Source: Serripes groenlandicus
Lineage: Eukaryota > Mollusca > Bivalvia > Cardiida > Cardiidae
Assembly: GCA_031761405.1 (NCBI GenBank)
Contig: JASEVX010000001.1
Span: 202,572,390-202,636,389, forward strand
DNA: 64,000 nt
Reading direction: 5' to 3'
The position numbers and the translations under genes were made by a program. This document shows positions 29,739 through 39,799 of the stretch, piece by piece. The notes under the pieces are model-generated. The model did not search any database and was not told the DNA's origin. It worked only from the letters and a program-made list of their open reading frames with translations. Each line of letters begins with the position of its first letter. The first letter of the stretch is position 1.

Positions 29739-30371
29739 TGGTTCTCTCTTGTCTCTACTCTCTCGACACCGCATGAATAATGAAACAAGCTATCGAGTTG
29801 TCGCGAGAACAGCGTCAAATTCACTTGAATATTCCTTCTCCTCGTGTAAAAGTACGGGAAACGGAAGTTGTAATGGCTATGTGAAGTGCTCTCTGGTTGG
29901 TCGATATTTGGTCGTGTCCGGATTTTTAGCCAATCAGCGATCAGGTAATAGGAAATCATTTCTTTTTGTGTCGATATATTTAGTTTTGACGTGTCTGTGT
30001 TTTCCGCGGAAATGGTACCCCTTACGGCAACTCAAATATTAAGAAAACGAAGAGACGGATCAAAAATCGGGACGATCATTCGATGTAACAACTGATGGGC
30101 TACACAACGCACACCGAGTGGTTTCTAAATTCGAAAAACTGTGGGAGGAGATAGTTTTCGCAGGAAAAGCGTATTTTCGCCCGTTTCCATAGCAACGGTG
30201 GTTTCTATGGCAACCATACTACAAAAGAAACAACTAGAGCCTAGACCCTTCACCCCTACAAAGTTTGGTCGAAATCCGTTGAATAGTTTTGGCGCTACGC
30301 TTGCCACAAACAAACAAACAAACGGACAGAAACGAAGACCGACGTTAAGGGTCTCTAGAAGAGAGAACCAA
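29739..30371. mobile_element. Nested element with 'tggttctctctt' ends
   Basis: It starts 'tggttctctcttgtctctac' and ends with the inverted 'gtctctagaagagagaacca'. The interior near the right end has 'tttggcgctacgcttgccac' and a (caaa)n run. The last 100 or so bp are present again at 30885-30985, ending in the same terminal repeat, which suggests a second truncated copy. Confidence 0.55.
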
Positions 30372-30569
30372 TAGAATTGTGTAATTGTCGAAAATAATTT
30401 AAAGGGAGGTCATCATCCTCTCCCTTTTATATGAAAATAGAGTATAAATGTCAACAAGGCAGTCCAAAAGACAGCTATATACCCAGCCGCTGTCCTTCAT
30501 TAGATGTGAGAATGCAACAAATTTAATTAACAAAATGTAGGTTTGCATTTGTGCATCATTTCTTCAGTG

Positions 30570-30985
30570 CAATGCAATAAATACACACAAATTGAGGCTC
30601 CAAAATTTGACCTTAAAGAGTGACCTTGACCTTGAGGTGGCTCGGCTGTACCATGCCTTCTGCACATCAGCTCAGTTAAACATTTGTGCCAAGTTTCATA
30701 CAAATCCTTCAAATGGTAAAGGATATATGGAGCGGAAACCAAAGTGGTGGCTTTAACATTGGACCTTCAAGAGTGAACTTGACCTTGAGGTGGCCCGGCT
30801 GTACTATGCCTTCTGCACATCGTCTTAATGAGTTACACATTTATACCAAGTTTCATGAAAATCCGTCAAAGGGTATAGGAGATATAATGAATAGTTTTGG
30901 CGCTACGCTTGCCACAAACAAACAAACAAACGGACAGAAACGAAGACCGACTTTAAGGGTCTCTAGAAGAGAGAACCAACAGTTG
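30570..30985 (+). repeat. Diverged 145-bp duplication and second copy of the 'ggcgctacgcttgccac' end
   Basis: 'gagtgaccttgaccttgagg' (30619) and 'gagtgaacttgaccttgagg' (30772) begin similar blocks with 'gcccggctgtactatgcctt' and 'caagtttcat'. The second block runs into the 100-bp 3' end of the element described at 29739-30371. Confidence 0.65.
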
Positions 30986-31016
30986 TAATCCGTCCATCGG
31001 TTTAGGAGGAGATAGC

Positions 31017-31495
31017 CGGACGGACTCATGGGAGAGTACTTGTGGGGTTATTTCGTTTGATGTTTTTTTGTGGAGTGCACCCCACAAGTATGCAATTTAT
31101 TCCGTAATTAATCCCCTTTTACGGAATGAATAACATTAATATGCAAATGAGATACCCGTTATAAAAAATAAAAACAAACTATTTATCTAAGTGTCTTTAT
31201 AAGGGTGGTGGGTAGGATTTAGAAAAAACACGCACCCCACAAGTACTCTCTCATGCGGACGGACTCATGGGAGAATACTTGTGGGGTTATTTCGTTTGAT
31301 GTTTTGTTGTGGGGTGCACCCCACAAGTATGCAATTCATTCCGTAATTAACCCCCTTTTACGGAATGAATCACATTAATATGCAAATGAGATACCCGTTA
31401 TAAAAAATAAAATAAAACGATTTATCTAAGTGTCTTTATAAGGGTGAGCTTTAGGAAAAACACGCACCCCATAAGTACTCTCTCATGCGGACGGA
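31017..31495 (+). repeat. 239-bp inverted-repeat element in two tandem copies
   Basis: Each copy starts 'actcatgggagagtacttgt' (31024) or 'actcatgggagaatacttgt' (31263), has an inner stem 'ttccgtaattaa' / 'ttttacggaatgaa', and ends with the inverted 'cacaagtactctctcatg'. The short sequence 'cggacgg' lies before, between and after the copies. It reads as a MITE duplicated in tandem with its flank. Confidence 0.85.
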
Positions 31496-31505
31496 GGCGA
31501 TAACA

Positions 31506-31545
31506 ATATCCCCACTTTTTTTCAAAAAAGGTGGGGATAATAAAT
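31506..31545. repeat. Short hairpin
   Basis: 'tatccccacttttttt' faces 'aaaaaaggtggggata' with almost no loop, flanked by AT-rich sequence. It resembles the terminal repeats of the element at 53703-55043 (ttccccgctt), so it may be a minimal relative. Confidence 0.55.
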
Positions 31546-32450
31546 CAATGGCTCCAAAATACTCTGAAAAATACTTGAGCTTTTCATTTAACCAACGCAT
31601 ATGCCAGCCCCGCATTGATCCTTAAATTGAGATCCTTAAGGGAGATCCTTATTTAGGGAGATCCTTAAATTAACTCGAGCCCATTGGTTTTCAAATAGTT
31701 AGTGGATATGTTTGTACTTTGCATATAGGCCTTGCTAAGCTGTATTGCAAATCGGGGTTTATAAAGTCATGATGTTGTTACCATGGTATAAATGCATAAT
31801 AATTTGTTGTAATTTCAGGTCATAATTAATTAATTAAACATAGATAATTAATTACTTCAATATCAGGAGCATCTTCAAATTCTTCATACTTCCTTTCCTA
31901 GCACATGTGCCACACTCACATGCCTAACTGCAATGCCGTATGTGGAAACTACCGGAATCGAAGACATTTAACCGATGCTACTTATTGGCGCGAATTCGTT
32001 TTCGTTTCTTGTAGAAATATGACAGATGTCAACTGCGTGTCATTTGTTTTCGGCACAGGGGCACGTACAACACTTATATCATGTTTTACTTTACGCTTAA
32101 AACAAAACATCAAATGGATCATTTGTTTTCGGCACAGGGGGCGTTTACCTCAGGTTGACGTTTTAAGAGTTACTGGCGGGAAAATCTAAGTTATAGTTTA
32201 CATTGTACATTGTGAATCAGTAATACTACAAAAGAGTGCTTATAAAGGAGTGCGAAGTTTAGCGTTGATGTTGCGACATATAGCGGCAGTACAATTGTTT
32301 GCGACATTTGGCGTTACAGATGCGACATATGACGTCAGGAGGTTTTGCGACAGTTAGCGTTCGTTGCGACATTTAGCGTCAGCCTTGCGACATATAACGT
32401 CAAGTGCGACATTTAGCGTGGTGCGACATTTAACGTTGCTACAATGGGTG

Positions 32451-32500
32451 AACTGGCCGCCGTGATATGACTGAACATTTGTTTATAATTGACATCGATT
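32451..32500 (+). repeat. SINE1, 3' part, right of the 4-kb element
   Basis: 'aactggccgccgtgatatga' then 'ctgaacatttg', continuing the SINE1 copy interrupted at 28413. Confidence 0.75.
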
Positions 32501-32977
32501 ATTGATTATGATGGACAGCACACATGTGAATTGTGCTTTATCATATTGTTTTTTTTTACCTTTAATAAGTTGCAGTCAGAGACCTAATAAACATTAGTTT
32601 ATGTCTCTGGTTGTAGTTAACGTATTTTTGAAAATATTTTTAAATATGAGAAATATATATAGATCTATATTTATTTAATTTCTTTGTATGAATTCAAATA
32701 GCAAAGTAATTATAAACATAATAAGAAAATATGAAAGCAAGAACATAACAATTAAACAAACACTCATACATAGAGTGGTCTGTTTTGAAAAGGCATTGAT
32801 ATTACATTATTAATAATATGATAGAAATGACACCATTGCGGAAAATAGTGAAAATGCCTGTTTGGACATTTTCACCGAACGCAAAACTCCTATATAGCTT
32901 ATGCCCAGTTTGTGTAAATATATTTCATGAACTTGTCTTCTACCCTTAACAAAATATAATCAAATCATTGACATTAT

Positions 32978-33451
32978 GAGTAAGTTCTCCTTTTGCCACA
33001 ATGTTTTCAAAAATGTCTCCTGCAGAAAGCGTCTTTAATTTTGAACTATAATACAATGTCTGCTGCAGAGGCCTTAGTAAGTGTCTCTATGTTTGAAAGG
33101 GTTTATAATTCACAGATACAAGACCCCATACATGTTAACAAAATGCAGTGTAATCTGATATTAATTGCTTATTTTTGTTTTGTAAATTCCGCTAATTCAA
33201 GAAGACATCAAGAAATCGCCAAATTAAAAACAATTGAAAAACTCAAATGTTGCACCGCAGTTATAAAGTACAAGAAAACAGAGGAGAGGACTTTTGAAAA
33301 CAAATTGTGGCAAGAGGACAAATGACCAATTTCTCGTTTTGTCTCATTGTCTTCTACTTTTTCAATTTCCATGAGATTTTATATGTTTTTCTTGATGAGA
33401 TATTTACTAAGTCGTCTTGTTTTAATTGTGTTGTATGTTCACCTGGTTAAG
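32978..33451. mobile_element. Two partial MITE-A copies
   Basis: 32978-33106 has 'tctccttttgccacaatgtt', 'ttcaaaaatgtctcctgcag' and 'tttgaaagggttt'. 33289-33451 has 'aattgtggcaagaggacaaa', 'caatttctcgttttgtctca' and 'gtcgtcttg'. Both are diverged. The 110-codon open frame across them is not a recognisable protein. Confidence 0.55.
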
Positions 33452-33831
33452 AACACGAATTTATCACATAAATACCCTTATTTTCAAGTTGAGAACAAAT
33501 GACGGAACAACGTTATCATACACGTGTGATTACAAAAACACGTCATACACGCGACTACTGATGACGTCATTTTGACCTTTATCTTTATTATGTTTATTGT
33601 TAAGTTGTTAAATTTTACACATTGAAAAATGCAATAATACGTTATTTTGAAAAAATAACGAGTCTTAATTGTTTAAAACATTGTTTTTTTTTTTCTTCTT
33701 ATTCAAAAATGATGAGGACTACTTTTTTATGCGGTGAATCACAAGTTCTTATGAAGAATATGTTATTCGGTCTTTGTTTTGATGTTGTAAATATTTTTCA
33801 TTAAAACACACTGTTTAGGTGATAAAAATAA

Positions 33832-33978
33832 TCCATCACTCGTTTTTCTTTGGAGAAGATTTCTTAAATTCGTCTCGAAAAAGAGAGTTATTAACCTCGC
33901 CAAGAGGCTCGGTTAATAACCGTCTTTTTCTAGACTCATTTAAGAAATCTTGATCTCAAAAGAAAACTCATGATGGAT
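33832..33978. repeat. 147-bp hairpin (short inverted-repeat element)
   Basis: Arms of about 65 bp: 'gatttcttaaattcgtctcg' + 'aaaaagagagttattaacc' on the left faces 'ggttaataaccgtctttttc' + 'tagactcatttaagaaatc' on the right, with a loop of about ten bases (tcgccaagag). Ends are 'ccatcactcg' and 'catgatgg'. Confidence 0.8.
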
Positions 33979-33990
33979 CCTATATTTGCC

Positions 33991-34815
33991 CTTTATATAG
34001 AGTTCTACTTGGATTTAAATTTTCTCAATTTGTTATTATCTTTGACACCTTTTTTCTAAAAATAGATATGACCTACTATGCATAGATATTAACAAGGGTG
34101 GACACAGATTTCTGGGTCGCCTCGCTTCAACTCATTTTATTCAAAGTATTCGAACAAATATATGAATTTGAAGCAGGAAATCAATCAATAATGCTTTTCT
34201 CTATCGAACTATACCAAAATAACGTGTGTTTTCCTCCCTACGTATGTTTATTTCCTTGAAATATTCGCAATTTCGCCAAAAGGACAACAACCTGGACACA
34301 AAACGAAAGTACGGACAATTACCGCAGCGAAAAAATCCGAACCTTCCGAAAATTCTTTTAACGGTCTTTTTGAAATGGTCTGACGGTTTGACAGTTGCCT
34401 GGAAAATAATCGCAATATCACTGACAATTAACACAACGAAAAAAACGAACCATTCCGAAATGTCGATCGCAAGTACTTTCATTTTGTGTCCAGGTTGTTG
34501 TCCTTTTGACGAAATCGCGAATATTTCAAGGGAATAAACATACGTAGGGAGGAAAAAACACACGTTATTTTGGTATAGTTTGATAGAGAAAAGCATTATA
34601 GATTGATTCCCTACTTCAAATTCATATATGTGTTCGAATACTTTGAATAAAATGAGTTGAAGCGAGGCGACCCAGAAATCTGTGTCCACCCTTGTTAATA
34701 TCTATGCATAGTAGGTCATATCTATTTTTAGAGGAGCAAGTCCCTGTGCTTTATCTAGAGTTCTACTAGGATTTAAATTTTCTCAATTTGTTATTATCTT
34801 TGACACCTTTTTTTT
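33991..34815. mobile_element. 674-bp foldback (34057-34730) between 65-bp direct repeats
   Basis: The foldback begins 'taaaaatagatatgacctac' and ends with its inverse. Arms of about 245 bp are nearly identical (e.g. 'gggtcgcctcgcttcaactc' on the left, 'gagttgaagcgaggcgaccc' on the right), with a loop of about 180 bp. A roughly 65-bp sequence, 'ctttatatagagttctactt...gacacctttttt', lies immediately left (33991-34055) and again right (34749-34815). The open frames on both strands (103 and 162 codons) are mirror by-products. Confidence 0.85.
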
Positions 34816-34868
34816 TTTTTGCAGTATACCAGAAGACTATTTTAAGACAGCTTGGGCTGATTTTCTTT

Positions 34869-35040
34869 TTAACCTGTTCCGACATATAGACGCTTTTTGA
34901 AGCTTCTGCTACAAACGAATTTTGAAAACATTATGAAAAAAGGAGGAATAGGTCATGATGAGCAATGTCTCCTTTTTTCAACTGTGTACAATAATTATAC
35001 TTTCATTTATGTAGATAAGTTGTATGTGGGAAATGGTTAA
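34869..35040 (+). mobile_element. MITE-A copy, internally shortened
   Basis: Starts 'ttaacctgttccgacatata' and ends 'tatgtgggaaatggttaa', with the stem 'aataggtcatgatgagcaat'. The right-hand 'gtctgctgcag' block is missing. Confidence 0.75.
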
Positions 35041-35401
35041 AGTGTTCCCACCACGTTTTCTACGTCACAGATTTAAAACATTCCCACTCGAGTCTATGAA
35101 AAGGTACAATATTACATTTCTTATCATATCATTGTAGGATTAGATTGGTTTGTGCGTGTGCTCGGTCTCATCAAAATCTCAACGAGCTGAAAGAAGCTTC
35201 TAACACGCGAATATAAATAAAATATGAACAGTGACGATCTTGATCAGACTGTGTGGATACACAATGTGATCTGGATCAACATCGTTCACAAACTCCAACG
35301 TGTACCTTTTCGCGCGCACGGGCTCACTTCAGCATGTTAAACCTTGTCCTTTTGGATTGTGCCTCAATCCTTGACATTTGGCAAGTTTAACATTATTCAA
35401 G

Positions 35402-35547
35402 TACCGCCTCGGTGGTGTAGTGGTAGAGTGTCCGCATGGGGTTCGGGACGTCGTGGATTCGATCATCGGCCGGGTTATACCAAAGATTTTAAAAACGGTA
35501 ACACTGGCTGCCCTTCTTGGCGCCCAGGGTTGCGGGGTTAATATTAC
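35402..35547 (+). repeat. SINE2 head and body, in front of the 60-bp array
   Basis: A-box region 'ggtggtgtagtggtagagtg' and B-box region 'gtggattcgatcatcggccg', then 'agattttaaaaacggtaac' and 'cttggcgcccagggttgcgg'. The SINE then enters the tandem array and finishes at about 37635-37690 with 'gttgaaagcggcgtacaata' and 'aacacaatcatt'. Confidence 0.85.
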
Positions 35548-37634
35548 AACTGACTGGCGGGTGTGTCAGGATACATAGACCAGAGTTACTAGTAACTTAC
35601 CCAGGAAACGCCGTGATACAACTTACTGGTTGGTGTCAGGATACATGGACCAGAGTTACTAGTAACTTACCCAGGAAACGCCGTGATACAACTTACTGGT
35701 TGGTGTCAGGATACATGGACCAGAGTTACTAGTAACTTACCCAGGAAACGCCGTGATACAACTGACTGGTTGGTGTCAGGATACATGGACCAGAGTTACT
35801 AGTAACTTACCCAGGACACACCGTAATACAACTGACTGGTTGGTGTCAGGATACATCGACCAGAGTTACTAGTAACTTACTCAGGAAACGCCGTGATACG
35901 ACTGACTGGTTGGTGTCAGGATACATGGACCAGAGTTACTAGTAACTTACCCAGGAAACGCCGTGATACAACTGACTGGTTGGTGTCAGGATAAACGGAC
36001 CAGAGTTACTGGTAACTTACCCAGGAAACGCCGTGATACAACTGACTGGTTGGTGTCAGGATAAACGGACCAGTTCTACTGGTAACTTACCCAGGAAACG
36101 CCGTGATACGACTGACTGGCTGGTGTCAGGATAAACGGACCAGAGTTACTGGTAACTTACCCAGGAAACGCCGTGATACAACTGACTGGTTGGTGTCAGG
36201 ATACATGGACCAGAGTTACTAGTAACTTACCCAGGAAACGCCATGATACGACTGACTGGTTGGTGTCAGGATAAACGGACTAGAGTTACTGGTAACTTAC
36301 CTAGGAAACGCCGTTATACGACTGACTGGTTGGTGTCAGGATAAACGGACCAGAGTTACTAGTAACTTACCCAGGAAACGCCGTGATACAACTGACTGGT
36401 TGGTGTCAGGATAAACGGACTAGAGTTACTGGTAACTTACCTAGGAAACGCCGTTATACGACTGACTGGTTGGTGTCAGGATAAACGGACCAGAGTTACT
36501 AGTAACTTACCCAGGAAACGCCGTGATACAACTGACTGGTTGGTGTCAGGATAAACGGACCAGAGTTACTAGTAACTTACCCAGGAAACGCCGTGATATA
36601 ACTGACTGGTTGGTGTCAGGATAAACGGACCAGAGTTACTAGTAACTTACCCAGGAAACGCCGTTATACGACTGACTGGTTGGTGTCAGGATAAACGGAC
36701 CAGAGTTACTAGTAACTTACCCAGGAAACGCCGTGATACAACTGACTGGTTGGTGTCAGGATAAACGGACCAGAGTTACTAGTAACTTACCCAGGAAACG
36801 CCGTGATACAACTGACTGGTTGGTGTCAGGATAAACGGACCAGAGTTACTGGTAACTTACCCAGGAAACGCCGTGATATAACTGACTGGTTGGTGTCAGG
36901 ATAAACGGACTAGAGTTACTAGTAACTTACCCAGGAAACGCCGTGATATAACTGACTGGTTGGTGTCAGGATAAACGGACTAGAGTTACTAGTAACTTAC
37001 CCAGGAAACGCCGTTATACGACTGACTGGTTGGTGTCAGGATAAACGGACCAGAGTTACTGGTAACTTACCCAGGAAACGCCGTTATACGACTGACTGGT
37101 TGGTGTCAGGATAAACGGACTAGAGTTACTAGTAACTTACCCAGGAAACGCCGTGATATAACTGACTGGTTGGTGTCAGGATAAACGGACTAGAGTTACT
37201 AGTAACTTACCCAGGAAACGCCGTTATACGACTGACTGGTTGGTGTCAGGATAAACGGACCAGAGTTACTGGTAACTTACCCAGGAAACGCCGTTATACG
37301 ACTGACTGGTTGGTGTCAGGATAAACGGACCAGAGTTACTAGTAACTTACCCAGGAAACGCCGTTATACGACTGACTGGTTGGTGTCAGGATAAACGGAC
37401 TAGAGTTACTAGTAACTTACCCAGGAAACGCCGTTATACGACTGACTGGTTGGTGTCAGGATAAACGGACTAGAGTTACTAGTAACTTACCCAGGAAACG
37501 CCGTTATACGACTGACTGGTTGGTGTCAGGATAAACGGACTAGAGTTACTAGTAACTTACCCAGGAAACGCCGTTATACGACTGACTGGTTGGTGTCAGG
37601 ATAAACGGACCAGAGTTACTAGTAACTTACCCAG
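35548..37634 (+). repeat. 60-bp satellite array inside SINE2, about 35 copies
   Basis: The unit is 'actgactggttggtgtcagg', 'ataaacggaccagagttact', 'agtaacttacccaggaaacg', 'ccgtgataca' in linked order, with a strict 60-bp period. Diagnostic variants (gataca/gatata/tatacg, cagagt/tagagt, ggtaac/agtaac) recur in blocks, showing spread by unequal exchange. Other SINE2 copies (50117, 56842) have this segment once, so the array grew from SINE sequence. Confidence 0.95.
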
Positions 37635-37763
37635 GAAACGCCGTGATATAACTGGAAAGTTGAAAGCGGCGTACAATAGAAACACAATCATTATATTACT
37701 GCTAAATGTGAACAGCGTCTGGCGATTTTGGGTCTTATTGACCTTCCTCCGGTTTAACATCAT

Positions 37764-37983
37764 TTAACCCTTTTCCCCACATACAACAAATCTGCACCAG
37801 ACGTATTTAAAAGCATGATATCAAACATACGGAAACTTTTTGTATAAATCAAACACTTATTGAATCAAGTTGAAAACATTCTTGTAAAAGGAGAAATTGC
37901 TCTTCATGCATTATTTCTTCTTGAGCCACTATGTTTTCAAATGTCGTCTGTTGCAGAAGCATACGTATGTGGGCAAATGTTAA
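37764..37983 (+). mobile_element. MITE-A copy
   Basis: Starts 'ttaacccttttccccacata', ends 'tatgtgggcaaatgttaa', inner stem 'aggagaaattgctcttcatg', and 'gtcgtctgttgcag' near the right end. Confidence 0.78.
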
Positions 37984-38324
37984 TACTGCATTGGCGGTTA
38001 AGAAGTGAGTCGACACCTCGTATTGTTTTGTCAGCAGATGCATTTACGTCTGTTTATCAAATGGGCACCTGCTTCAGAGGAGTCTAAATGCGACTGAAGG
38101 TTGGAACATGTTAAATGTGCATGGATGTTATAATAGTTAAGACTATATTTATATATGTTTTTGTAGGACGATACGTCTCGGGCTGAATTACGTGTTGTCG
38201 GACAGTTGAAATGAGACCCAAGTCTCAGCAGAGCATTCACCGTCCGTGTACATGTCATTTTGACCGGGATGTATTTTTTGAAAAAAATAAATATATATAT
38301 AACTGTTTCTCTATTAGAATAACA

Positions 38325-39329
38325 CAAATTTACCTTTATATGATCGCGTTAGGGAGAGTCAATCAGACCCATATTTACCTTGATATGATCCCGTTTAGGA
38401 GAGTCAATCAGACCCATATTTACCTTAATATGATCCCGTTAGGGAGAGTCAATCAGACCCATATTTACCTTTATATGATCCCGTTAGGGAGAGTCAATCA
38501 GACCCACATTTACCTCTTTATATGATCCCGTTACGGAGAGTCAATCAGACATGTATTCACCTTTATGTAATCCAGTTTAAGAGAGTCAATCAGACCAATA
38601 TTTACATTTATGTGATCCCGTTACGGAGAGTCAATCAGACCCATATTTACCTTTATGTGGTCCCGTTACGGAAAGTCAATCAGATTCATAACTACACTTA
38701 TATGATTCCGTTACGAAGAGTCACTTGATATGATCCTGTTGCGAAGAGAAAATAAGACACCAATTTACCTTTATTGATCCCGTTACGGAGAGTCAATCAG
38801 ACCCCGATTTATCTTTATATGATCCGGTTACTTAGAGTCAATCAGACCCCAATTTACCTTTATATGATCCCGTAACAGAGAGTCAATCAGACCCCGATTT
38901 ATCTTTATATGATCCCGTTACTTAGATTCAATCAGACCCTAATTTACCTTTATATGATTCCGTAACAGAGAGTCAAACTGAACCCAATTTACCTTTATAG
39001 ATACCGTTACGGAGAGACAATCAGACCCCAACTTACAATTATATGATCGCGTTTACTTAGATTCAATCAGACTCATAATTATCCTTATATGATTCCGTTA
39101 CGGATAGTCACTTGATATGATCCTGTTGCGAAGAGAAAATAAGACATCAATTCACCTTTATTGATCCCGTTACGGAGAGTCAATCAGACCCCGGTTTACC
39201 TTTATATGATCCCTTTACGGAGAGTAAATTAGACCCCGATTTACCTTTATATGATCCCGTTACGGAGAATCAATCAGACCCCGATGTATCTTCATGTGAT
39301 CCCGTTACGGAGAGTCAATTAGACCCCAA
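38325..39329 (+). repeat. 45-bp minisatellite, about 22 copies, degenerate
   Basis: The unit is 'tatgatcccgttagggagag' + 'tcaatcagacccatatttac' + 'cttta'. The first ten or so copies are regular and stay open in one frame (YMIPLGRVNQTHIYL), which is only the 15-codon reflection of the 45-bp period. Copies after 38730 are more diverged. It ends about 470 bp before the lectin start codon. Confidence 0.9.
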
Positions 39330-39799
39330 ATTGTTATTTGCAACTTATATTCAGAGGTCATGGTAAGGTCTACTTTGTCGAATTATACTTATTCCTATCT
39401 ACATTCGTAATGCCAGCAGCTTCATCGACGTTTTGCTGATAGCTGATGTATCTAATTAAACTGCGTACTAGTATATGCGAGGCAAGATCCGGGAAATCAA
39501 ACCTTACATGTAATCATCAACATGAGAGATTCGTTTGTGCATCCATTGAATCTGATCCAAATACCACACATTTGTATCGAACGTTCTAGAAATCTTCTAT
39601 TACTAATAGACATACAGTCAAGATCTTGCTACGTGCGTTTTAAATGTTATGATGTTAAAGTTCCCCTAAGGTGCCCCATACACTTGAGATTCATAATGTC
39701 ACTTGGCAATATCAAATATAATGTCGTGCAATACCATCTTCAGTATTTACTTATTGGTGTGCGATTAATGCAGTCACCTATCACTCTGATATAAGAAAA
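39330..39799 (+). promoter_or_regulatory. 5' flank of the lectin gene
   Basis: No other gene was seen. A weak AT-rich box 'caaatataat' lies at 39713-39722 and 'gatataag' directly before the ATG. The transcription start cannot be fixed. The 90-codon frame at 39522-39794 has no recognisable features and probably lies in the promoter or 5' UTR. Confidence 0.3.

Larger units (their letters stand above)
28421..32443. mobile_element. 4.0-kb element with long reiterated inverted ends
   Basis: The left (28421 to about 28690) and right (about 32200-32443) ends are inverted copies of each other over some 245-270 bp. Each is built of about nine copies of a 15-bp motif, acgctaaatgtcgca or acgttatatgtcgca, with irregular spacing, then 'attactgattcacaatgtac'. 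The 7-9-bp duplication and long subterminal repeats are typical of Mutator-like elements. No transposase was recognised inside, so it appears non-autonomous, and the 3.5-kb interior carries other nested elements and one exon-like segment. Confidence 0.75.

Noticed and set aside
31905..32189. Open frame starting MPNCNAVCGNYRNR, faintly like the start of a THAP zinc finger
   Set aside because: The cysteine spacing is wrong, the later conserved Trp/Cys/His positions are absent, and the frame runs into the transposon's terminal repeat.
32978..33325. 110-codon open frame near 33 kb
   Set aside because: It begins inside a MITE-A fragment, is low in information and shows no domain.
34201..34689. 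162-codon minus-strand and 103-codon plus-strand frames in the foldback
   Set aside because: They lie across mirror-image arms and loop, encode no recognisable domain and are explained by the inverted repeat.
35400..35480. tRNA gene candidates in SINE heads (also 4885, 27690, 28346, 49190, 52340, 58390)
   Set aside because: A- and B-box-like sequences are present, but acceptor stems do not pair and the sequences continue into SINE bodies. They are tRNA-derived repeats.
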